51,289 bases of DNA from NCBI GenBank assembly GCA_050486405.1, contig JBJHDF010000026.1, forward strand, positions 1 to 51,289, read 5' to 3'. The notes under the pieces are model-generated. The model made no database searches, was not told where the DNA came from, and saw only the letters and a list, made by a program, of their open reading frames with translations. Source of the DNA: JBJHDF01 sp050486405. Lineage in GTDB: Bacteria > Pseudomonadota > Gammaproteobacteria > Pseudomonadales > Cellvibrionaceae. Of the stretch, positions 7,405 to 13,870 are shown one piece after another. The position numbers and the translations under genes are program-made. The first letter of the stretch is position 1. Every line of letters begins with the position of its first letter.

Positions 7405-8727
7405 TCACTCCGGCCGGCTGGTCTGACCCGGTGCCGGCTGGTAGGCGAAGAAGGCCTGAGCCACTGTACACAAATAGCTGGCGTCACGGCTGCCTGCCAG
7501 TTCACGAATGGAGTGCATGGCGAACGTAGGTACGCCGACATCCACGGTTTTTACACCCACCTCGGCGGCGGTGAGGGGGCCGATGGTGCTGCCACACTCC
7601 ATATCCGTTCGGGAAACAAAGCTCTGCACCGGCACCTGCACCGACTCACACAGCAGCCGAAACAGGGCGCTGGTCTCGCTGCTGCTGGCGTAGCGCTGGT
7701 TGGCGTTGACCTTGATCACCGGGCCGGCGTTGAGCAGTGGACCGTGGTTGTCGTCGTGACGGTCGCTAAAATTGGGGTGAACGCCGTGGGCATTGTCCGC
7801 CGAGATCATCAGGGAACGATCCAGCACCCGGGCACGGGTGCCGCTGTCGGGCCAGACGCGCTCGAGAAACTGTTGCAACAGTGGCCCCCGGGCGCCGCAA
7901 CGGGAAACGCTGCCGACCTCTTCGTGGTCGGTGCAGATCAACAGGCAGCTTTGCGCGGTGTCAGCGGCGCAGAGCGCTTCCAGTCCCACAAAACAACTGA
8001 GCAGGTTGTCCAGCCGGGCACTGGCAATGAATTCACCCTGCAGGCCCACCAACGCCGGCGGCTGGGTATCGTAGAGGCTCAGTTCATGGTCCAGCAACTG
8101 CACCGAACCCAGGGACGGCCACTGCCGGGCCAACTGCTGTGCCAACTGATCCCGAAACGTAAAATCATCCGCTTGGGTGATTACCGGCAACATTTCCTTT
8201 TGCGGGTTGATGCTGCGCTGGCGGTTCACCTCCCGGTCCAGATGAATGGCCAGACTGGGCACCACCGCCATTGGCCGCTCAAAATCCACCAGGGCACTGC
8301 CCACACCACCGGCGGCATCGCGATAGCTGACGCGGCCGGCAATGGACAGATCCCGGTCGAACCAGGGCGCCAGCAACACGCCGCCATACACCTCCACCCC
8401 CAGTTGCCGGTAGCCGTGCCGGGAAACGTCCGGTTTGGGTTTGAGCTTCAGACAGGGACTGTCGGTATGAGCGCCGAACATGCGCACGCCACCGCTCTCG
8501 GTCGGCTGCTGACCATGGACAAAGGCCACCAGCGAAGAGTCGTTGCGGGTCAGGTAGTATTTGCCCCCGGGCTGCAGCACCCCGGTTTCGTGCTCTTGCA
8601 GGGCGACAAAACCCGCCGCCCGCAGTTGGCGCACCATATTGGCCACAGCGTGAAAAGGCGTGGGGGATCTGCGCAGAAACTCCAGCAATCGCTGGTTGAA
8701 CACAGTTGTATCGCTAGTATCGACCAT
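7405..8727 (-). CDS. apeB: M18 family aminopeptidase
   Basis: Cytosolic dinuclear-zinc aminopeptidase that removes N-terminal residues, typically acidic ones in this family. 440 aa, normal length. Metal-ligand regions are recognisable: FGAHTDSPCLKLKP near 83-96 (His), SARLDNLLSC near 233 (Asp), CTDHEEVGS near 260 (Glu-Glu), and SADNAHGVHPNFSD near 308 (Asp). The C-terminal block DVGVPTFAMHSIREL supplies the last His. ATG 8725-8727 gives the family N-terminus (FNQRLLEFLRRSPTPFHAV). It lies 18 bases after tsaB and may share its transcript. Confidence 0.94.
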   Translation of the reverse strand: MVDTSDTTVFNQRLLEFLRRSPTPFHAVANMVRQLRAAGFVALQEHETGVLQPGGKYYLTRNDSSLVAFVHGQQPTESGGVRMFGAHTDSPCLKLKPKPDVSRHGYRQLGVEVYGGVLLAPWFDRDLSIAGRVSYRDAAGGVGSALVDFERPMAVVPSLAIHLDREVNRQRSINPQKEMLPVITQADDFTFRDQLAQQLARQWPSLGSVQLLDHELSLYDTQPPALVGLQGEFIASARLDNLLSCFVGLEALCAADTAQSCLLICTDHEEVGSVSRCGARGPLLQQFLERVWPDSGTRARVLDRSLMISADNAHGVHPNFSDRHDDNHGPLLNAGPVIKVNANQRYASSSETSALFRLLCESVQVPVQSFVSRTDMECGSTIGPLTAAEVGVKTVDVGVPTFAMHSIRELAGSRDASYLCTVAQAFFAYQPAPGQTSRPE

Positions 8728-8745
8728 AGAGCCCTATCCGGAGAA

Positions 8746-9450
8746 TCATGACGAGCGCAGCCGCTGGCGCTTTTGCCAGCTTATTGTATCGCGTAAATAG
8801 GTGGGTCGTGCAGCTTCGGCGCTGACAGTTTCACCGGCCAGGAACCGTTCTTCAGCCAACAGAGCAATGTCCTCGGCCCGCGGGTAAAACGCCAACACCG
8901 GCGGCCGCCCCAGACCAGACAGGGATGGATAGTGCCAGCCGGCACCCACGCCCTGCAATCTATCCCGCACCTGTTTGACCCTGGGGTGCTCCGCCACTTG
9001 TGCGGGAGCCGTCACGGCTTCGTCGCTCAGCGCCCGGGGGCGCGAATCCACCTGCTCATACAGCGCCCAGTAAACCTCGTCCATACGGGCATCCAGCGCC
9101 ACCAGAACCGACGCCGAAGCATCCACCTGCGGCTGGCGGTAAAAACCGAACGCCATGGCTTCCAGGGTCGACACAGGCACGACCGGCAGCCTGGCAGCGT
9201 AAGCCAGGCCTTGCACCACCCCCAGGCAAATACGCAATCCGGTAAAGGAGCCGGGACCACGGCCAAAAGCGATGGCGTCCAGGTCAGCGAGCTTTTGCCC
9301 CGCCGCAGCCAGCACCTCTTCCACCATCGGCAGTAACTTTCGGGTGTGGCTTTGCGCGGCCATGGCGAAAACACCCTGTACCTGACCGTCAATACACATT
9401 GCGGCAGAACAGGCGTCGGTGGAGGAGTCGAGGGCAAGAATACGAGGCAT
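8746..9450 (-). CDS. tsaB: tRNA threonylcarbamoyladenosine biosynthesis protein TsaB
   Basis: Non-catalytic partner of TsaD (with TsaE) in forming t6A37 on ANN-decoding tRNAs. 234 aa from ATG 9448-9450; the frame is open to 9495, but homology starts at MPRILALDSS. The ASKHA-type start (LALDSSTDACSAA), the SHTRKLLPMVEEVL block and the FGRGPGSFTGLRICLGVVQGLA motif near 75-95 are diagnostic. Gene order tsaB next to adk is also found in Pseudomonas, but here the histone-like gene sits between them. The intrinsic terminator at 9476-9509 separates it from that gene, so tsaB needs its own promoter. Confidence 0.95.
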   Translation of the reverse strand: MPRILALDSSTDACSAAMCIDGQVQGVFAMAAQSHTRKLLPMVEEVLAAAGQKLADLDAIAFGRGPGSFTGLRICLGVVQGLAYAARLPVVPVSTLEAMAFGFYRQPQVDASASVLVALDARMDEVYWALYEQVDSRPRALSDEAVTAPAQVAEHPRVKQVRDRLQGVGAGWHYPSLSGLGRPPVLAFYPRAEDIALLAEERFLAGETVSAEAARPTYLRDTISWQKRQRLRSS

Positions 9451-9475
9451 AGTGCAGAACAAACCGGAAGCAGAT

Positions 9476-9509
9476 TGAAAAATCCCCCGCAGCAAAACTG
9501 CGAGGGATC
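9476..9509 (-). terminator. Intrinsic terminator after the histone-like gene
   Basis: Read on the minus strand, CCCTCGCAG, loop TTTTG and CTGCGGGGG form a 9-pair stem (one mismatch) followed by ATTTTT. It lies 95 bases past the histone-like stop codon and just before tsaB. Confidence 0.75.
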
Positions 9510-9555
9510 AAACCCCGTTAGCGCCAGTCACAACAACTGGCACCTTGCGGGGCTT

Positions 9556-9587
9556 GCGAACCAACAGACGGTTGCCTGTTGGTTCGC
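9556..9587. repeat. Perfect 12-bp inverted repeat downstream of the histone-like gene
   Basis: GCGAACCAACAG at 9556-9567 is exactly complementary to CTGTTGGTTCGC at 9576-9587, with an 8-base loop. It lies 17 bases past the stop of the histone-like gene. No T-run follows on the minus strand; with the terminator at 9476-9509 it would give the transcript two 3' hairpins. Confidence 0.7.
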
Positions 9588-9603
9588 GGTCAGTGGTCAG
9601 GCC

Positions 9604-10419
9604 TTATTTCTTGGCCCGACGACGAGTGGCTCTTGCCTTGGTTTTAGCCTTGGCCTTGCGGGCCACCTTTTTGCGCGCAGCCGGAGCCTTGCGAGTGGCG
9701 GCCTTTTTCACGCTCGGGCGACGCGCCTTGCTCTTGGCTTTGGAAGCGGCCTTACGAGCTTTGGTGCGGGCCTTGGCTGCAGCCTTGCGCTCGGCGGCGC
9801 GAGCCTTGGCGGCGGCTTTGCGCTCAGCAGCGCGCACCTTGGCCTTGGCTTTTTTCTCGGCGGCCTTGGCGCGAGCCTTGGCTTTCTTCTCAGCGGCCCT
9901 GGCCTTCTTGGCGTCGGCTGCTGCACGGGCTTTCTTCCACTTGGCTTCAAACGCCTTGACCGCCTTGGCCAGATCAGCCTCTGCCTTGGCAGCGAGGCGC
10001 GCCTTGGTTGCCTCTACTTTCGCCTTGGCGGCGACTTCAGCAGCCTTGGCGGACGCCAGGGTTTTAACCTGAGCCAGTTTGGCTTTAGCTTCAGCCGCTT
10101 TGCCACGGGCCGTTTTCGCCTTGGCGGACAGACGCGTTACAGCGCTGGCAGCAGATTTGGCAGCACGCTTGTCGGCAGCCTTGCCAGACTTGGCCGCTTT
10201 GGCTTTGGCTGCGGCGGATTTTTGACGTGCCGCAGCAACGTCTTTCGCCTGAGCCTGAGCGGCTTTCTGCAATTTATCCACAGCAGCCTGAGCTTTTGCT
10301 ACTGCCGGATCAACTGCTTTTGCCGCAGAACGTTTAGCTGCCGGACGCTTGGCAGCGGGTTTACGAACGGCTTTTCTTGCGGTGCGCTTTTTCGCAGCTT
10401 TTTTTGCAACTCTAGCCAT
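9604..10419 (-). CDS. Histone H1-like (AlgP-type) lysine/alanine-rich DNA-binding protein
   Basis: 271 aa made almost only of Ala, Lys and Arg. GAGGAGAAACCT precedes ATG 10417-10419 as a strong ribosome binding site. Residues 1-35 and 220-271 are Arg/Lys-rich tails with KAAKK, KPAAKR and RRRAKK. The middle (about 50-220) is Ala/Lys helix with many near-repeats such as KAKAKVRAAERKAAAKARAAERK, AAEKKAKARAKAAEKKAK. This matches bacterial H1-like proteins such as P. aeruginosa AlgP (AlgR3), which bind DNA through basic tails; there the repeats vary in number between strains. A nucleoid or regulatory role is inferred. Its low complexity also produces a long mirror frame on the other strand that is not a gene. 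Confidence 0.88.
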   Translation of the reverse strand: MARVAKKAAKKRTARKAVRKPAAKRPAAKRSAAKAVDPAVAKAQAAVDKLQKAAQAQAKDVAAARQKSAAAKAKAAKSGKAADKRAAKSAASAVTRLSAKAKTARGKAAEAKAKLAQVKTLASAKAAEVAAKAKVEATKARLAAKAEADLAKAVKAFEAKWKKARAAADAKKARAAEKKAKARAKAAEKKAKAKVRAAERKAAAKARAAERKAAAKARTKARKAASKAKSKARRPSVKKAATRKAPAARKKVARKAKAKTKARATRRRAKK

Positions 10420-10783
10420 AAGGTTTCTCCTCGACTTCCCATGGTGGTGTGCCTACAACCAAAACCAAACTACACATTGACAGGCACATTTTTATTAAAG
10501 CGCCGCAGGCGCTATAAGAATGTTATGTAAATTTTGGACAATTTGCACGTTTTAAAAGCAATTTTTTTAAAAAAAATGGACTTTTTTGTCATTTTTTTCC
10601 AGTTACGGGAAAATTTTCGGCATTTTTCTTCCGGTGCACACCAAAAATTGCTGTCAGTTCACGATACACCCTCGACCATCGCCGGTTTGATTTACCTTTG
10701 CAACTTATATGCAAACAGCCTAATCGCAAAAAAATTCGGGCAAAAAAAAAGGCCCCCTAAGGAGCCTTTCTCTGCCCGATCAT
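10420..10783. other. A/T-homopolymer spacer between the histone-like gene and adk
   Basis: 364 bases without a gene, far richer in A and T than its surroundings. Runs of seven or more A or T cluster at 10560-10610. A short perfect hairpin (AGCGCC, gca, GGCGCT) lies at 10499-10513; on the minus strand it is followed by TTTAATAAAAAT, about 80 bases before the histone-like start, so it falls in the leader or marks an upstream stop. The adk terminator occupies the right edge. The histone-like promoter must lie here, but I cannot place its boxes with confidence. A 98-aa frame at 10534-10830 (+) crosses the terminator and the end of adk and is not credible. Confidence 0.6.
10742..10769 (-). terminator. 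Intrinsic terminator of adk
   Basis: On the minus strand AAAGGCTCC, loop TTAG and GGGGCCTTT form a stem (one G-U pair) that runs into nine T. It lies 15 bases past the adk stop codon. Confidence 0.9.
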
Positions 10784-11446
10784 CTATCGGGCTTCGTTTT
10801 CCAGTACCTGTTTCAGCTTTTGCTGTATGACTTCGACGCTGCCAACACCGGATACCCGGAAGTACTTGACACCATCCGCGCCCGAAGACGCCAGATTTTT
10901 GTAAAAATCTACCAACGGTCTGGTCTGCTCATGGTATACCGCCAGCCGCTTGCGCACAGTGGCTTCCTGATCATCGTCGCGTTGAACCAGGGGCTCGCCT
11001 GTGACATCGTCACGGCCGGGAGTAGTGGGAGGGTTGTGTATTTCGTGGTAAATGCGGCCGGAGGCCGGGTGTACCCGACGGCCACTGAGGCGGGCAACAA
11101 TCTCCTCATCCGCCACATCAATCTCGATAACATAATCAATATCCACACCGGCGGACTGAAGCGCTTCGGCCTGGGGGATGGTGCGGGGAAAACCGTCAAA
11201 CAGGAAACCGTCGGCACAGTCGCGGGCCTGGATACGCTCTTTGACCAAGGCAATGATCAAATCGTCCGGCACCAAACCACCTGCCGACATAATGTCCTTG
11301 GCCTGCAGACCCAATGGGGTTTCCGCCTTTACTGCCGCACGCAGCATGTCTCCGGTGGAAATTTGGGGAATACCAAAGCGCTCTACAATGAATCTGGCCT
11401 GAGTTCCCTTACCAGCACCGGGTGCCCCCAATAGAATGACTTTCAT
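10784..11446 (-). CDS. adk: Adenylate kinase
   Basis: Catalyses ATP + AMP to 2 ADP and sets the adenylate balance. 220 aa, long form. The P-loop GAPGAGKGTQ is at residues 7-16. The AMP-binding region (QISTGDMLRAAV), GFPRTIPQAEAL near 85 and the LID start GRRVHPASGRIYH near 123-135 are present. The LID lacks the four cysteines of zinc-binding forms and has the His/Ser/Asp-type arrangement of proteobacteria. ATG 11444-11446, preceded by GAGGAG, begins MKVILLGAPG. A strong terminator follows, so it is probably monocistronic. Confidence 0.97.
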   Translation of the reverse strand: MKVILLGAPGAGKGTQARFIVERFGIPQISTGDMLRAAVKAETPLGLQAKDIMSAGGLVPDDLIIALVKERIQARDCADGFLFDGFPRTIPQAEALQSAGVDIDYVIEIDVADEEIVARLSGRRVHPASGRIYHEIHNPPTTPGRDDVTGEPLVQRDDDQEATVRKRLAVYHEQTRPLVDFYKNLASSGADGVKYFRVSGVGSVEVIQQKLKQVLENEAR

Positions 11447-11799
11447 GTTGCAAACTCCTCAGTGTCGTCTCCCACCGCTCCCCTTAGGGCCCCTCTGGCG
11501 GCGAATCGTCGACGGGAAAAAAGTCGTTACGATACACGCACCCCCTTTGGAGCACAACCAAGCTATAACTAATTGATTTTATTAAGAAACCACCAAGGGG
11601 TTTGCGGCGGAACACGCGGACAAGCCCAGAAACGGCTGAAACCAATTGCCAACCAGGTCTGAATTCGCGGTACCGGGAAGCCCAGCGCTTGGATTCCCGG
11701 ATAACTACTATACAATGATAGAAAGCGTCATTGCTTGCCACTTGACTACCCCGAAACCCTTCTGCCGGGGACACGCAACCGTATGGGAGATGTCGTTTT
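11447..11799. other. Divergent promoter region of adk and the small plus-strand gene
   Basis: 353 bases between divergent starts. The left part carries the adk leader with its GAGGAG site. The middle (11550-11590) is A/T-rich and probably holds the adk promoter, which I cannot define. The right part has a good plus-strand promoter at 11689-11716. Frames on the minus strand that cross this region run antisense to the gene at 11800 and show no recognisable protein. Confidence 0.55.
11689..11716 (+). promoter_or_regulatory. Predicted sigma-70 promoter for the gene at 11800
   Basis: TTGGAT (11689-11694), a 16-base spacer and TACAAT (11711-11716) match the -35 and -10 boxes closely. The start of transcription would fall near 11724, giving a leader of about 75 bases that ends with GGGAGA before the ATG. 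Confidence 0.55.
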
Positions 11800-12132
11800 A
11801 TGAAAGTTCGGCAATTGCTGCAACAGTGGGAACAAACCGCCAAGGGAGGGCTGACCGCCAACCGCTTCCAAATAGCGCTGCCACTGGAAGATGCCGCCAA
11901 ACTGCAGGCACTGAGTGAAATGTATCCCCGGCGTTCGGTGGAGCAACTGATCACGGACCTGCTCGGCACCGCGCTGCGGGAGTTGGAGGCGGAAATGCCC
12001 TATGTCGTTGGCAACCGGGTGGTGGCCGAGGACGACAAGGGCGACCCCATCTATGAGGATTCCGGCCCTACGCCACGCTATCTGGAATTGACCCGCAAAC
12101 ATCTGGCTGAGCTGTCGAGCCAGCAATCGTAA
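11800..12132 (+). CDS. Small conserved protein with ribbon-helix-helix-like region (Pseudomonas 'pilin assembly/type 1 pili tip component' family)
   Basis: 110 aa. From memory, close homologues in Pseudomonas carry the label pilin assembly protein or type 1 pili tip component, a name with little support. Residues 22-62 look like a ribbon-helix-helix unit: a strand (RFQIALPLED), helix A (AAKLQALSEMY), a turn (PRRS) and helix B (VEQLITDLLGTALRELE). The C-terminal part holds a conserved acidic stretch, DDKGDPIYEDSGPTPRYLELT. There is no signal peptide or membrane segment, so it is cytoplasmic, which argues against a pilus tip subunit. A regulatory or adaptor role is possible. It is followed after 61 bases by the coiled-coil gene. 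Confidence 0.75.
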   Translation: MKVRQLLQQWEQTAKGGLTANRFQIALPLEDAAKLQALSEMYPRRSVEQLITDLLGTALRELEAEMPYVVGNRVVAEDDKGDPIYEDSGPTPRYLELTRKHLAELSSQQS

Positions 12133-12193
12133 TGGCCGGGTAACACCGGCGCCTGACCCGATCAGGCACACCCCTGTCCGAGGAGGCCAAGCC

Positions 12194-12757
12194 ATGGGAT
12201 TTTTCAACCGCACCAATCAGGAGACCGACAAAGAGTCCGCCGACGAGGATCTGGCCCTACCCACCGCCGATGATTTCAAGCAGCCACTGGTGGAGGAAGC
12301 GGAGGCACGCAGCCTTCGCTACGGCATCGACGACGCCATCAAGCTGCTGCGCACCCTGCCCGCCGACAACGACAAGCTGGTCATCAAGGTGCTGAAGAGC
12401 ACCCTCGAATCCACCGGGATACAGGTCGGAGACATTGTCACCGACGCCGGCCGCAAGGAGGAAAGTATCCGGCGTCGCCGCAAGGCGCTGCACGATGAAA
12501 TCAGCAGTCTGCAAAAGCAGATGGATGAGCGGCACCGGCAGATGGAGGCTCTGAAACAGGATCTCGATGAAACCATCAGCGTCAGAAATCGCCTGCAGAG
12601 CGCGTCGGAAAAAGACCGGGCGGACCAGGCCCGTGTGGCGGCCACAGCCAGAACCGCGGTTGCGGGCAAGCCCGCCGAGGGGCCCACTGCCGCCGCGCCG
12701 CGCAAGCCGTCGGCGGGAACAGCCAGTGGCGCCGATAACCCGGCGGCGGCCGATTGA
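12194..12757 (+). CDS. Conserved cytoplasmic coiled-coil protein
   Basis: 187 aa with a strong GAGGAGG ribosome binding site 7 bases before ATG 12194. Residues 1-45 are acidic and probably disordered. Residues 45-80 form an amphipathic helical region (IDDAIKLLRTLPADNDKLVIKVLKSTLESTG). Residues 95-145 are a clear heptad coiled coil (EESIRRRRKALHDEISSLQ, then MDERHRQMEALKQDLDETI). The tail from 150 is Ala/Pro/Thr-rich. I do not recognise a characterised family. The gene lies in line with the small gene upstream and an Lrp-type regulator 75 bases downstream, so all three may share transcription. Confidence 0.8.
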   Translation: MGFFNRTNQETDKESADEDLALPTADDFKQPLVEEAEARSLRYGIDDAIKLLRTLPADNDKLVIKVLKSTLESTGIQVGDIVTDAGRKEESIRRRRKALHDEISSLQKQMDERHRQMEALKQDLDETISVRNRLQSASEKDRADQARVAATARTAVAGKPAEGPTAAAPRKPSAGTASGADNPAAAD

Positions 12758-12832
12758 TCGGGGCTCTGGACCCCCGTACAATGCAGGCCAGCCCTACCGC
12801 GGAGTTCCCGCGGCCAGAACAGGATTACCGCC

Positions 12833-13303
12833 ATGACTTCATCTGTGGATCTTGATGATTTCGATCGCAAGATACTGCGAGCACTGCAGGGAAATGCCGA
12901 CTATTCAATGGCGGACCTGGGCAATCTGATCGGCCTGTCCCACACACCCTGCTGGCGGCGCCTGAAGCGCCTTGAGGCCGACGGTATCATCCGCGGCAAA
13001 GTGACCCTGCTTGACCCCCAGATGCTCAATCTGACGGTCACCGTCTACGCCTACATCGGGGTCAAGGGCTACGAAGAGTCAGCAATGAACGCCTTTGAGT
13101 CCGCCGTGCAGGCGATACCGGAAATTGCCGAGTGCTATTCGACCAGCGGCGAAAAGGATTACGTTCTGAGGCTGGTGGTGGACAGCGTGGAACACTACGA
13201 ACAACTGCTCAAGAAGACTTTGCTGCATCTACCCAACGTGGGCACCATCAATTCCACATTTGCGCTGCGCCAGATCAAATACACCACCGAACTGCCCATC
13301 TGA
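12833..13303 (+). CDS. Lrp/AsnC family transcriptional regulator
   Basis: 156 aa. Residues 7-65 form the N-terminal helix-turn-helix (LDDFDRKILRALQGNADYS, then LGNLIGLSHTPCWRRLKRL), and residues 75-150 the ligand-sensing RAM/AsnC domain (VTVYAYIGVKGYEES, then AECYSTSGEKDYVLRLVV). Family members form octamers and respond to amino acids. The SHTPCWRR recognition helix resembles that of the small Lrp-type regulators seen beside amino-acid transporters or degradative enzymes, but no such target is adjacent. AGGA lies 8 bases before ATG 12833. The gene ends 12 bases from the convergent shikimate-kinase-like gene. Confidence 0.93.
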   Translation: MTSSVDLDDFDRKILRALQGNADYSMADLGNLIGLSHTPCWRRLKRLEADGIIRGKVTLLDPQMLNLTVTVYAYIGVKGYEESAMNAFESAVQAIPEIAECYSTSGEKDYVLRLVVDSVEHYEQLLKKTLLHLPNVGTINSTFALRQIKYTTELPI

Positions 13304-13315
13304 GCAGGCAGGCTA

Positions 13316-13840
13316 TCAGGCGTCCATTTCGGCGTAGACATCACCCTCGGCGTATATGATCTCCGCCACTACCTCATCCTGGCTGCGCTCTCCACAGGGT
13401 ACCGTAATGTCGGCCCAGCGCTTATAAAGCGGTACGCGCTCTTCATAGACATCTTCCAGGCTCTGCCCCGGTTCACTGGCGATGCCTCGGGTGGCGAAAT
13501 TGTGCAGGCGCCCGCGCACCACTTCCAGCGGCACATCCAGGAAGACAATGCGACCGTAACGGCGCAGATGTTCCATACCCTTCTCGCTGTAGATGGCGCT
13601 GCCACCAGTGGCCACCACCTGCTCGGAGAAATCGTTTCCCAGCAACACGTCCTCTTCGATTCGGCGCAGCGTCAGATAGTCATTGGAGTGTAGTATTTCG
13701 TCCAGGGCTTTGCCCTCGCGCACCTGAATCAGGATGTCAGTGTCCACAAACCCCAAGGCCAGCTCCTTGGCCAGCAAAAGGCCAATGGTGCTTTTACCCG
13801 CGCCGGGCATTCCCACCAGAATCAAGCTTTCACCATTCAT
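13316..13840 (-). CDS. Shikimate kinase-like P-loop kinase (divergent)
   Basis: 174 aa with the shikimate kinase fold. The Walker A motif GMPGAGKST is at residues 10-18, the Mg-binding Asp in VDTDIL near 34, and the substrate Arg in LRRIEE near 60. However, the substrate glycine triplet GGG of AroK/AroL is GGS (ATGGSAIYS near 79), the lid carries FATRGIA instead of the usual RPLL-type motif, and the end is ERVPLYKRWADITV. The gene is not beside aroB or pilQ, where AroK usually lies. It may therefore be a second shikimate kinase or a paralogue with another substrate. It lies 30 bases from the antiporter gene upstream and may follow it in one transcript. Confidence 0.8.
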   Translation of the reverse strand: MNGESLILVGMPGAGKSTIGLLLAKELALGFVDTDILIQVREGKALDEILHSNDYLTLRRIEEDVLLGNDFSEQVVATGGSAIYSEKGMEHLRRYGRIVFLDVPLEVVRGRLHNFATRGIASEPGQSLEDVYEERVPLYKRWADITVPCGERSQDEVVAEIIYAEGDVYAEMDA

Positions 13841-13870
13841 GACTATCCACCTTCTTTATGATTATTGTGA

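Noticed and set aside
7396..8751. 451-aa plus-strand frame
   Set aside because: It is antisense to the M18 aminopeptidase over its entire length, and the aminopeptidase has all metal ligands.
9346..10530. 394-aa plus-strand frame rich in Gly, Leu, Phe and Ser
   Set aside because: It is the antisense mirror of the low-complexity histone-like gene; composition and lack of a ribosome binding site argue against it.
10534..10830. 98-aa frame in the A/T-rich spacer
   Set aside because: It crosses the adk terminator and the adk 3' end and is made of homopolymer-derived Phe and Lys runs.
11484..11969. 161-aa minus-strand frame (and the 156-aa one at 11746-12216)
   Set aside because: Both are antisense to the 110-aa gene at 11800, which has a promoter, a ribosome binding site and recalled homologues.
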